A stretch of DNA of 64,000 nt from Rhyacophila brunnea (taxonomy: Eukaryota > Arthropoda > Insecta > Trichoptera > Rhyacophilidae), in NCBI GenBank assembly GCA_022495005.1, contig JAGYXB010001017.1, positions 248,001-312,000 on the forward strand. The letters run 5' to 3'. The notes under the pieces were generated by a model that had not been told where the DNA came from, did not search any database, and saw nothing but the letters and a program-made list of their open reading frames with translations. Both the position numbers and the translations under genes were made by a program. Below are positions 45,501 to 54,771 of the stretch, piece by piece; within the stretch, counting starts at the first letter, position 1, and each line of letters starts with the position of its first letter.

Positions 45501-48500
45501 GTGGGTGATTTGGAAAAGGTTTGGGCTAAGGGAATTTCTAAAAACCTTTGTCTTATAAATGAACTAAGTAGGTACCTATGCATGAAGCATTATTTATATT
45601 TTGTACATTTAAAATAAATGAATACGACAATCAAATTGCTATCATAGGTTGAATTTTCGTGACAAGTTGACATTTGAATAAATGTATTGCTGTTTTAGAG
45701 ACATTTTTAGGTACTGATAACACTAATTATTTGTCTACGGTCATGTTCCTGTAAAATTTCTGTCAAACAGTCAGTTCTCATTTGATGAACCAGTTCGATT
45801 TATTTGAAACAGTTTGGTTTGAAATACTGGAATATACTTATGAAACGCACAAAGTGACTCATTTACCTTTCTGTTCTTTTTCTCCTTTTTGCTGAGTTTG
45901 TGGTGTGGATTGGGATTAGAAGTGGCTGCAGGAGGGTGATGCGTGGGAGGGTCGGGAGCGGGGGGCGCAGGAGAAGGAGACGGATGAATCATTTGAATAT
46001 TGGCATTCGATTGGGTGTTGGTGTCGCTGTGTGTATGAGATTCTTTCACTTCCGCTTCTTTCGCTTTTTCCTCTTTTTCTTTAGCGAGCAAAGCAGCCTG
46101 GGCCTCTTTTTTCTGGAAATAAAACAAAATTAAAATTTTCATTTGACTCTTTTGATCATTTCTAAAACTTTATAGTGGTCTAACACTTGCGTTTTACTAT
46201 TGAAGTTAGTGTTTTTTGTCAAGCCATTTTTCATAAATTCTCTGCATACAAAATACATTTAATTTGACAAAATCATTATTAACCTTTTGGCTGCCGTAAA
46301 AAAGGCCTTGACAGTACCTAACAGGCCAAAATATAATTTGCGAAAAAAAAAATCAAAAAACTACAACATCTCTAAAACATCAGTTGTAACACTTGACAAA
46401 ATTCAAGGTAAATCGATGGAAAAATCATTAACTAATATGGTAAAATGTTTTAGGAACATTCCGATAGATGTCAATGCGTCCTATTTTGAAATTGTTTGAT
46501 TTGACCAAATTATTAGTACTACTGAGATATCTCATATCTGGCGTAGCGAACTTGGACCATTTCACGAGATATCTCGTATCTGGTAGTGATCAGGTAAATT
46601 CGATTTTTAAAAATAATTACGTTTTGCCTGACCAAAGAGATTGAAAAACTACCGATTTCAATGTCGATATTTAAAAAAAAACCTTATTTTCTTGAGTTAG
46701 CGTTTTTAGCCAGAACGAGACGAGGATGATATTACAATAATTATATAACAGTCTCCTTTACGATGACGACTACAGCATTTAAAATTCTTATCCCCAATAG
46801 GTCATCAAAACATATTAAATTAATATCAATATTAATAAAAACAGAGCATATCGTCAGGTTATTTTAGATTTTTATTGAATACACTAATCTTACCAAATAT
46901 ACACCGGTGAAAATTTTTGAACCAATAACACACCAAGTGTTTCAAAAAATCAATCCAAAAAACTTGTAAATATAAAGAACTGTTGTCATTTAGTGTTTTA
47001 CTAATTTTTTATATTTCGAAATTACTTACATATACCTATTTAAAACGAAAATTAAGACAGTTTTTACTGTCATGCTGAATTGTATACATGTACTTAGGAA
47101 ATTGTAGGCAAGTGTTCGTGTTCTTGCAACCCCTCACAATAACCGCTGTGCGCCCATGTGCTGCTGATTTTGGAATATTCTGTCAAATAGCTAAATAAAA
47201 TTCTTCTTTTTCTTCTTTTCGCCTTGTCCGATCTTAATAAGATCACATTGGGCCTCCACAGAGTGGAGGTATGTATTAACAGATTTGTTTTTACGAGACA
47301 TGGATGTTAGCCACTTGCCCAACCTACTAGGTCCATACTCTGACGCAAACACAAATTGAAAAATATGTATATTTGCCAGACCCAGGATATGAACCTGTGA
47401 CCCACGACGTCATAGGCCGACACTTAAGCCGCTCGGCCATCGTGGAAAATACAAATATTAAAATGTAGTAAGCGACATCGAACTGATTTTTTGACAGATG
47501 GCCATTAAGCTTTGGAATAATATGGAGTTGCCTAGAAAAGATAATTTTTAACATGTAATATCCTCGGATGTGTTGTCTTTCTTTGAAAAGATGTGCTGGT
47601 CAAACAAAAGCTCTTGCAGGTGCAAATACAGTAATCCTGCTCTCACATCTATACTCGCCTCATCATTCGCACAGCCATAAATCAAACCTTCTAGGAATGT
47701 CGATCCGGTGTTGTATTTGAAGACCGCGCAAATCTACTTAGCGACAGTCACACGTAACCTCTCGAAACGTATAAATATTTGGATGCGGCGATCGGCAAGC
47801 CGGTATAGAAATGACCAATTCGTAGGTGTTCGTATGCGTTCTGGCGTCTTCGACTCGCAGCCCGAGAAGCATGCGATTTGTTGATAGTAGCACTAGATGT
47901 TTTTTTCAAACTAAAAAGTCGCATTCAACCAATCTGCGGAGCTCCATTTGGCAACGTGTGTTTTGATGTGAGAGCCGGCTAACAGTCATCAAAAGTGGTC
48001 TTTACATGTGAAATGCGTGCATTCTTCAAAATCTTTTAACACATAAGCGATGTTCGGAAAAAATTTCATATACTTAATTCAGTCGCTGACTTTCGAGGTT
48101 TACGAGATAGAATGATGATGTGGAACTTTGCAATGTGATATAACCCGTGCACTGGGCATGTAGATATGCCAAAAAGAATCAAGTCCATGTTGCAATGGAC
48201 ATCCATCAGACACATCTAGTATAGTCATGTATACACGGATATTTATCATTTTCTTGAATGAAGTAAATGTTGTTGCGTTCATCTACCATTTTGGACGTGG
48301 CTACCGAGGATCGCCGAAGTTGACATCTGAATACGAATGGCCGACTCGTAGTGTGTGCGCAACTCAGACGGTGAGCGTCTTGCAGGCGGAGTCGCATTAG
48401 ATTTGTTGCAAATATCACCAGATGTTTTATGTTTTTTCAAACTAAGATGTTTTATTCAAGCAGTGTGCGAAGGTCAATAAGATAACGTGTGTTTTGTGAA

Positions 48501-49212
48501 TAAAGATTACGTCACATCGACGTATTCGACATGTTGCAGACGAGACGAGTTTAGATGTGCGAGCCGGCTAATGCAGCAAACTAAAATAACCATATTTTAC
48601 ACTTACTTTTGTCTTCTCCGATTTAGTTTTGTAAAGCTGCGGCGCACTAGACACAACGGCAGGGGTGGCTTTAGGTGGTGCAGGCGGTATCATGAAACCT
48701 GGCGGCATCTGAGGAAACCCTCCAGGGTGCCCCATCCCCATCCCGGGCATACGGCATCGCTGCACCTGTTGGGGGATCAACATAGAGGGCGGAGGCGGCG
48801 GCGGCGGTACGTTCCCGAACATCATTCCCATGCTGGGGTGATGCGGCATGTTCATCATCCCATCAAAAGGCATCCGAGGCCCCATCATGGGTGGTGGAGG
48901 GGGAGGGGGTATCATGGGACCGTTCGGTGACGGACCGTTCGGTGACGGTCCGTGCGGCTGTGTCTGCGGCTGGGGACCACGGTCAAGACTTTGCTGTGTT
49001 TTTTGATAAGTATTCGAGCCTATCACGGCTCTTGCGGGAGGTAGAGTAGTCGAAATTTCTGCTTCGAATCTGCAATGGAATGTCAAACCTGAACACCCGT
49101 CAGTGGGAGGCGATACATATTTAAAATATTTCACATTGTTTGATCGATGATAATTTTGTTATAAATACCTTGACATTTCGTCCTGCATCTTTTGAAATTT
49201 GTTATCGTCCAT
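42441..49212 (-). CDS. RBM42: RNA-binding protein 42-like, 6 exons
   Basis: Joined exons give 1146 nt, or 381 residues, in phase throughout. The order matches RBM42: a short acidic/helical N-terminus (MDDNKFQKMQDEMSRFEAEI), the conserved patch GSNTYQKTQQSL, and a long Pro/Gly/Met low-complexity middle with several runs of prolines. A Lys/Glu coiled segment and a conserved linker (IIRTAGGTVWEDLSLLEW) follow. Then comes a single C-terminal RRM with RNP2 LFCGDL and RNP1 KGFGFISF, closed by RYVGSRPIKLRKSTW and a basic tail. Known RBM42 proteins bind RNA with hnRNP K and associate with the tri-snRNP; the same role is inferred here. The gene is convergent with the lipase and divergent from the RBM7-like gene. 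Introns total over 5 kb and hold several MITEs. Confidence 0.92.
42721..43043 (+). mobile_element. hAT-like GGTGGAGGTAGGCTG family, copy 2
   Basis: CAGTGGCGAGGAGTAGAGGT at the left; inverted CTACCTCCACCCTTCGCCACTG at the right. Nearly the whole element is terminal repeat. Flanks GTGTATAC and TGGTATAT share five positions, a decayed duplication. It lies in RBM42 intron 5. Confidence 0.72.
43221..43359 (-). CDS. RBM42: RBM42 exon 5 (RNP1)
   Basis: Encodes residues 291-336 plus one base: FSKAKVVRDKRTNKSKGFGF and ISFKEPADFIKAMKEMN. It carries RNP1 of the RRM. Donor G|GTGAGC. Confidence 0.92.
43430..43791 (+). repeat. Repeat F with THAP-like ORF, copy 2
   Basis: Parallel to 41335-41625. From the ATG at 43633 a 52-codon frame stays open to TAA (43789-43791), starting MPKCCIIAYLSTHCDGLSFH. 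MPxC plus the FH spacing recalls the first half of a THAP domain, but the later C-x2-H half is absent. It is probably a remnant of a THAP-bearing (P-like) transposon, on the strand opposite to RBM42. Confidence 0.45.
43825..44037. mobile_element. hAT-like MITE (CAGTGTTGCC), 8-bp TSD
   Basis: CAGTGTTGCCATATTTTTCT at the left; inverted ATAGTACGGTTGGCATCACTG at the right. ACTTAACT flanks both sides exactly. The interior is made of repeated ATTATAGTA motifs. The same family brackets the nest at 49443-54210. Confidence 0.82.
44550..44666 (-). CDS. RBM42: RBM42 exon 4 (RNP2)
   Basis: Encodes residues 252-290: IIRTAGGTVWEDLSLLEWQE then EDFRLFCGDLGNDVTDELL, with RNP2 LFCGDL. Acceptor TTTTTAG, donor CTT|GTAAGA. 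Confidence 0.93.
44667..45866. other. RBM42 intron 3, no further feature
   Basis: About 1.2 kb of AT-rich sequence in which I recognise no repeat or gene. Confidence 0.45.
45867..46112 (-). CDS. RBM42: RBM42 exon 3 (Lys/Glu and Pro/His-rich linker)
   Basis: Encodes residues 170-251: KKEAQAALLAKEKEEKAKEA, a His/Asn-rich stretch, a proline-rich SPSPAPPAPDPPTHHPPAA, and HHKLSKKEKKNRK. Acceptor TTTCCAG, donor AAG|GTAAAT. Divergent low-complexity sequence, placed by its splice sites and phase. Confidence 0.82.
46279..46499 (+). mobile_element. Possible piggyBac-type end fragment
   Basis: TTAACCTTTTGGCTGCCG resembles piggyBac termini next to a TTAA target. A basic open frame follows (PKYNLRKKKSKNY...). 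No matching right end with a second TTAA was found, so this is weak. Confidence 0.25.
47219..47446 (-). mobile_element. tRNA-derived SINE, copy 2
   Basis: Minus-strand head CCACGATGGCCGAGCGGC (A box), later GGTTCATATCC (mutated B box), then the shared body ending GATCGGACAAGGC. It lies in RBM42 intron 2 in the sense of that gene. Confidence 0.7.
47633..47980. mobile_element. MITE with AGCCGGCT ends, copy 2
   Basis: The body is parallel to 6737-7112 (GTCGATCCGGTGTTGTATTTGAAGA, TGACCAATTCGTAGGTGTTCG). The left end is degenerate (ATCCTGCTCTCACATC), the right end intact (GATGTGAGAGCCGGCT). Confidence 0.6.
48484..48569. mobile_element. AGCCGGCT MITE, orphan right end
   Basis: ACGTCACATCGACGTATTCGACATG...GAGTTTAGATGTGCGAGCCGGCT matches the right end of 6737-7112 more fully than the neighbouring copy does. 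It is probably part of a rearranged pair. Confidence 0.5.
48607..49069 (-). CDS. RBM42: RBM42 exon 2 (NTYQ patch, Pro/Gly/Met-rich)
   Basis: Encodes residues 16-169, completing Arg15: FEAEISTTLPPARAVIGSNT, YQKTQQSL, then repeats of GPSPNGP, runs of 7 or so prolines, and MGMG/PPGF motifs. Acceptor CATTGCAG, donor AAA|GTAAGT. High GC and low complexity are typical of this region in RBM42. Confidence 0.88.
49169..49212 (-). CDS. RBM42: RBM42 exon 1 (start codon)
   Basis: Encodes MDDNKFQKMQDEMS plus two bases. Donor AG|GTATTT. It joins in phase to FEAEI in exon 2, giving the acidic N-terminal helix expected for RBM42. Confidence 0.83.
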
Positions 49213-50001
49213 TTTGAATGTTTTTGCTATCTAATAAGTAAACAGTAAACGATTAAATTGTATATATAGTGTTAAATATTTTACGGTGCTTTATATAATG
49301 CGGGTAAAAGGGTTATTTTTTATTTCATTTACGTCAAAGAATGAAACCTAACCACAATTTTGTTTACGACTACGACCATCAACGTTTTACGACCATAGAC
49401 TATCTGAGTCAGATAATCTGAGTATCTATCCATTATCTATGACAGTGTTGCCATATTTTGAAAGTGGAATTATAGTACAGTGCCTTCAAAATTATAGTAT
49501 TTCGGAAAAATATAGTACGCGTTGAGTGACCTATAATTTTCTGCATTTTCAAAAAATTATACATGAAGGGTAATTAACGTCTTGTTTTTTTAGACAAAAT
49601 TCAAATTTTAAGTCAGTGGCTTCCAACCTTTATGTTACTACGCCTCCATTTAAAAAAATCTAATCTAGGCGCCTCCCCCCCCCCTTATTTCATTAAATAA
49701 TACAGACACCTTTTTAAATAGTCAACAATATACCTACCTACTTACTTACGAATACAAAAATGAAAAAAAAATAAACAAGGTTTTACTACTTACATTACAT
49801 TAATTTTTGATGAATGTGCTTGTTTATTAGCACAATCAATTTCAATAGTAGTCAATCCAAATTCATCTTCGTTCATCAGTGGCGCACTCAGGATTTAATA
49901 TTGGGGGGGACCTAAGGAAGAGAATGTAAATTAGTCCCATAGGCTTTTTTCTTCTTCACAGCCTAATTTCTCGTTGTCTATTGCACTTGGTGTACCTACA
50001 C

Positions 50002-50398
50002 CATGGTCCCCACATCCTGAAACGGGCCCTCAGGCTAGGATATTTGGCGGTCCCCCTACTTACCGCTAAGATTAAAAGCAGTGTGAAACACTACATTAAC
50101 GTTTTTCAAATTGTGTTTTAGTTCAAATTAAGGGTACTTATACAGTGAATTATTGGCGATTTTCAATACATCCACTTTAATAATGGAGCTGTCGAGTATC
50201 GACACATAATAATCAATTAATATAAGTAATTGAAAATGTTCATGGCCATGAAGTATAATATCGCCGCAGGCGACTTTTTTTACTATTAAAGCTAATTTAT
50301 GATGTGCGTTTATCTCACTTATCTGGTCAACCCGACACGCCGGGCCCCCCACAGCCCGGACCCCAAGGCTAGAGCCCCGTCAGCCCTCTCCAGCCATG
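50002..50398 (+). mobile_element. CATGGCCCCC MITE, copy 4 (nested)
   Basis: CATGGTCCCCACATCCTGAA at the left; CCAGCCATG at the right. ACCTACAC flanks both sides exactly and interrupts the sequence GGTGTACACCACTCC, seen whole at 53057-53071. Confidence 0.85.
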
Positions 50399-50680
50399 AC
50401 CTACACCACTCCGGAATTCGGGTGGACACAGAGAATTTTTTAACAGTTCCATTAGGGATTGGGTTTCTAAAAAAACCTGACATTAGTGTTTCGAAATTTT
50501 TGTGTTAGAAATTAAAATCTAAGAAATTGTTCTAAAAAGGTGCTGGAGAATTACAAATCATTTTTTTGCCAGTGTTTTTATTTGTCTAAGCCCAAAGTTT
50601 ATTGGCTTTCAATTTCAATGGTTAAAATCATTCTGATAATTTTCATGTTGGGTGCGCGTTTCAGGCTGGGTGCGCCACTG

Positions 50681-52271
50681 TAACCACCTCACTTCAGTGT
50701 GAAAAAGCAAACATTCGTACTTAGCTTCCATAGAAATGCAATTTTTTTTAAAAAATGCCTGTTTTTAAAGGTCTCGATTTGATGAAATTTACCATATAGG
50801 TCTAGTACAGGTTTTAGCACTGCGGTAATGTTTTCGAAACTATAGATTCCCTGTGTAAATAAAATAGTGCGTAGATATAATGTTAGGGTTTCTTGTCTTT
50901 GCGAGGGTAACAAATCCTTTAAATCAGTGCTCCGCAACCGGTATGCCGTGGCACACTGGTGTACCGTGAGACGATGCTAGGTGCGCCGCGGTGCAATAAC
51001 CAAATCTGCGTACATGGCTGGTAATATATTTGAGCACCTGCATTAACTTCATAAAACAATGCAAGGTCAGAATGAAAATATATTGACGTGCTCTGATAAA
51101 TTAGCAGAATTTAAAAATAAACTCGAACTTTGGCAGAAGGAGTTAAGATAAGGATATCGACAAATGTTCCAAAGGAACTACCAGACCACCATTGAAAACA
51201 AGCAATCAATTTTGGATCCGTCTCAAAAACATTTAGCTTTGCTGCAAAAGAAATTTCATTAGTACTTTCATACAATCAATGCGACTGGATACGAAACCCT
51301 TTTGCAACCAATGCCAAAAATTCTATAGAAGCGCTTTTCCTATAAATTCGAGAGGAATTTGTTGAATTGGTAAATGACGGGACGCTAAAACTGAACTTCG
51401 CCGATGTTCCATTGGTTATTTTCTGGATTTCGATTAATAAAAAATATCCTCGGATTTCTGATAAAACTATCGCAGTTCAGTTCCCATTTTCGAGTCAAAA
51501 AAAGTCGCCGGCGCTATTTTACTAAGCTAGTATTAATATTTTAAAACATCTTATTGTAAGATACAATTTATTATTATTGTGTCAATACTCGACAAATAAT
51601 TATTCCTAACCCGACAACTAACCATAATTATATTAATATAATATAACCATACGAAAAATTGCTAAACATAAAATCAATACCATTCATTTTACCTCGAACA
51701 CTATTTTAAAAATGCTATTTTAGAGTACCACGCTGTCTTCAACCTTAGCTATAAGTAGGGGGGCTGGCCAAAAATCTTGGCCTGGGGTCCCCTTTCAGGA
51801 TATGGGGTCCATGTTTTGGTGTATAAATTGTTTTACGTGTGGTGTGCCGCGGAATTCCGGGAAGACCTTTGGTGTGCCGTGGGTGGGAAAAGGTTGCGGA
51901 GCACTGCTTTAAATGAGCCTAACATTGACGGAGCAGCATCCATACAAATTCCTCTATGATATTTTAGATTGTTCTAAATATGAAGAAATATAATCAAAAA
52001 CATCTTGTCATGTCGTACGCTCGGTGAGTTCTTTGCAGCATATATTGATCCACTATTTTGTTTTCATTTATGAAACGAAAACCTGTGAGGTCAACGGTAG
52101 ACGCGTGCGATCGATTCGGCAACATCGAAATCACATTAGATCTTTCATCGGCTTTCATAATTTCACGAAGGACTTTTTCGGTTTTCGCTATTTCGCTGAT
52201 TTTACTGCTTTTATCATTATTTTCGCGGCGCACTTGCAACAAGCCAGCGGTGCACCGGTTAAGAACCACTG
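50681..52271 (-). pseudogene. hAT transposase relic, interrupted
   Basis: The minus strand begins at a hAT-like terminus (CAGTGGTTCTTAACCGGTGC), then a basic frame (NKIVDQYMLQRTHRAYDMTR). It then reads GICMDAAPSMLGSFKGFVTL and AKTRNPNIISTHYF, and later LLFHTEVRWL. DAAPSM, the CxxH-like THYFI and TEVRWL are hallmarks of hAT transposases. Frameshifts are present. A second hAT piece (50925-51906) splits it between GSFK and GFVTL. The frame stops abruptly at 50681, against the inner end of the CAGTGGCGCAC element. Confidence 0.75.
50925..51906 (+). mobile_element. Nested hAT element (CAGTGCTCCGCAACC), 8-bp TSD
   Basis: CAGTGCTCCGCAACCGGTATG at the left; inverted AGGTTGCGGAGCACTG at the right. 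CTTTAAAT flanks both sides exactly. The interior keeps plus-strand hAT transposase traces: AEFKNKLELWQKEL, then EFVELVNDGTLKLNFADVPL and FWISINKKYP. A reversed CATGGCCCCC end lies at about 51757-51815. It is inserted in the minus-strand transposase relic around it. Confidence 0.87.
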
Positions 52272-52353
52272 GTTTAGAGCCACAATATTTATGCTGAATT
52301 CCACCGAAAAAAATGTTTTTTTTTTAATTTACACCACCACTAACTGTGGTGGG

Positions 52354-52866
52354 CATGGCCCCCACATCATGAATGTTTGGCGGGCCGCCTTACCTATCAC
52401 CAGGGTTAAGGGGAATGTGATGTTCTACAGTAGTGTTCCCAAATGGTATTCCGTGGATTTATCTATATTGTTAAATAATTCCCTTGAATTCATGATTTGT
52501 TGGACCTCATATCATATTATCGATCGTTATCATACTATGAACCACTGGTCGCGACCCCCTCTTGTGGTAGCCAAGTAGCATTCGACCCTTCGATATTGGA
52601 TAAATAACCATTTTTATTTTTCTAGAAACACTAAAAATAATTTTAATATAAAATGATACACGTGAATTATTATCATGTAGTTACGTATATCATATTTTCA
52701 TCATACTTCATATTTTTTATGTTTTGATGAAGTAGTATAGCGCCACATGCGATTTTTTTTTATAATATAACAAATTTCTTATGTGTGTTTATCTCAGAAT
52801 TAGACGAGCCGCCACGCCGGGCCCTCTTAAGCCCGGGCCCCCAGGCTGTAGCCCTGTCAGCCCATG
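52354..52866 (+). mobile_element. CATGGCCCCC MITE, copy 5 (nested)
   Basis: CATGGCCCCCACATCATG at the left; GTCAGCCCATG at the right. GTGGTGGG flanks both sides exactly. It shares the CCACGCCGGGCCC block with its relatives. Confidence 0.85.
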
Positions 52867-54210
52867 GTGGTGGGTGTAGTCGTACTTTTCGCCGAATTTT
52901 TATCGTCGATTTTGGGTTTTTTAATAGTAAAGTTCCAAAATATTAATTTAAAATGGAAAAAAAAGTATTATTGCATTTAACTTATAGGTACACAAACCTA
53001 CCCAACAGAACACAGCCTAATTTCTCGTTTATCGGACTTTCGTCTATTGCACTCGGTGTACACCACTCCGGAATTCGGGTGGACACCGAGAATTTTTTGA
53101 CATTTCCATTAGAGATTGAGTTTCTAAAAAAACCCGACATTAGTGTTTCGAAATTTTTGTGTAAAAGTGCGAAAATCTAAGAAATTTTTCTAGAGTGCTG
53201 GAGAATTTCAAATCATTTTTTTGCCGTGTTTTTATTTGTCTAATCTATTGGCTTTCAATTTCAATGTTTTTGGGGGGGGCAAGGCCCCTTGCCCCCCCCC
53301 CCCCTCCTGGGTGCGCCACTGTCGTTCATTGACAAATGGATTATATCATGGACCCCACATCCCGAAGCGGACCCCCGGGTCAAGATTTTTCAACCACATA
53401 TGTAAAAGCTGCGAAACACAGCATCGCCGCAGGCGACTTTTATGCTATTAATAAAATAATGTGAAAAGTGCATTAGCAAACTAACCGAGAACTCTGGCGT
53501 AGAAATTATTTAAAAATAATGGAGACACGGCGAACTTTTTTTTGTCATTTTGATTTCTTAAGCTCCAATTTTTTATGAATCCCTTCACTTTGTTGTTTTA
53601 AATCAGTGAATGCATTAGTGGTCCTTGGATTGATTTATTCACTCAATTTTTTAAAAATTTCAACCAACTAGACGAGTTTAAAAACAAAATTATCGTTCCT
53701 AAACAAATTTGCCTCAAATGTCAACACTATGATTAATTTGACCCTTTTATTTCAATTTTTTACGAGATAACCATTGCGCTTCGCAATAGTATAGAAGTGA
53801 GGGATTATATAATTAGTCTCCATATTTGCAGAAAGATTTGGAAACAACCTTTTATAGAACTGGTTTTTTGTGTAGTTTATAACTAGCGGCCGTTTTATAA
53901 ACTAAGCATTTGCAAACTGCAAACTTGTGGCTACGTTAATTGTGTTAAATTTTTCGCGCCTCCCTTTGCAACATTCCGCGCCTCAGTTTGGAAATCGCTG
54001 TGTTAAGTAATTAACGTCACCTTTTTTAGACATGCAGATTATTTTTTTTTGCTTCTCACTGATTATTTTGGCGTTGTTTTTCTTCTATTGACTTCCGATT
54101 TCTCAAAATTTTGTATTTTGGGCGTACTATACTTGTTTTTATATCGTACATAGTACGCAGACGAAAATTATAGTACAAATACTATAATTATAGTACGGTT
54201 GGCAACACTG

Positions 54211-54678
54211 AACTACGAACTATCCAATGCTGGCAATGTTGAAATTGAAAAATTAAAGTTGTCAACCGTACTAGAAATATTAGGTAGGTATACCTACATA
54301 CTATTATTTTGGTCCGCGTACTTACGATAAATGATATTTCTGTACTATAAATTGGTGCAAAGTATTGTAATTTCATAATAGATGAAAGTTTGACGAGCCG
54401 AGAAAAAAATAGGTAGATAGTAATAAAACTCCCATTCTTGATTTAATTGACTGGTAAGAATTTTTGGTCTGAAGAGGATATAAAAAAGGGTCTCAGAATT
54501 TCTGAAAATATCTCCGTTATTTTGTTGAGAAAAAAAAACCCAAACGGATGACAACACATACTATAAATTCGGTGACTAAAAGATGGCAACACTGGTCCTC
54601 CAATTTACCCACCACTTTTATCCGACATCTTGACGTTTCAGCTTTTATGTTATTTTGCTGAGATTTTCTTTCAGTAAA
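54211..54678. promoter_or_regulatory. Residual 5' flank of the RBM7-like gene
   Basis: Only about 470 bp of non-transposon-looking sequence remains before the start codon, and about 230 bp (49213-49442) before RBM42. If the two genes once shared a bidirectional promoter, its parts should lie here. I see no clear TATA box or initiator. Confidence 0.3.
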
Positions 54679-54771
54679 ATGTCTGACGATGATGAAGATT
54701 GTAGAACAATTTGGTGTGGAAATTTATCTGAGAATATCACGCACGATGTGTTTTACGAATTATTTCTGCAG
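54679..54771 (+). CDS. RBM7: RBM7-like exon 1
   Basis: Encodes MSDDDEDCRTIWCGNLSENI then THDVFYELFLQ, containing RNP2. Phase 0, donor CAG|GTATAC. The start is the only upstream ATG that leads into the RRM. Confidence 0.88.

Larger units (their letters stand above)
49877..53321. mobile_element. Element with CAGTGGCGCAC ends, nest layer 3
   Basis: Left CAGTGGCGCACTCAGG; right inverted CCTGGGTGCGCCACTG. TCGTTCAT flanks both ends exactly. Inside, the right-hand part (CACTCCGGAATTCGGGTGGA...GTGCGCCACTG) occurs twice, ending at 50680 and at 53321. Only the second end pairs with the left TSD. Host sequence for three further insertions. Confidence 0.7.
49614..54000. mobile_element. hAT-like element (CAGTGGCTTCCAACC), nest layer 2
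   Basis: Left CAGTGGCTTCCAACCTTTATG; right inverted CTCAGTTTGGAAATCGCTG. Flanks TTTTAAGT and TGTTAAGT agree at 7 of 8, and they interrupt the outer MITE. Its own interior (49614-49876 and 53322-54000) includes a partial CATGGCCCCC MITE at about 53350-53455. Confidence 0.7.
49443..54210. mobile_element. Outer MITE (CAGTGTTGCC) split by a transposon nest
   Basis: The left end CAGTGTTGCCATATTTTG and right end inverted ACGGTTGGCAACACTG belong to the family seen intact at 43825-44037. They lie 4.8 kb apart because other elements sit inside. Flanks ATCTATGA and AACTACGA agree at 6 of 8. This is the outermost layer of the insertion between the RBM42 and RBM7 starts. Confidence 0.7.

Noticed and set aside
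48487..48930. Plus-strand open frame rich in Arg and His over RBM42 exon 2
   Set aside because: It is the antisense of the proline/glycine-rich RBM42 exon.
52024..52578. 184-codon plus-strand open frame
   Set aside because: It runs antisense across the hAT transposase relic and then into a MITE; no protein family is recognised.
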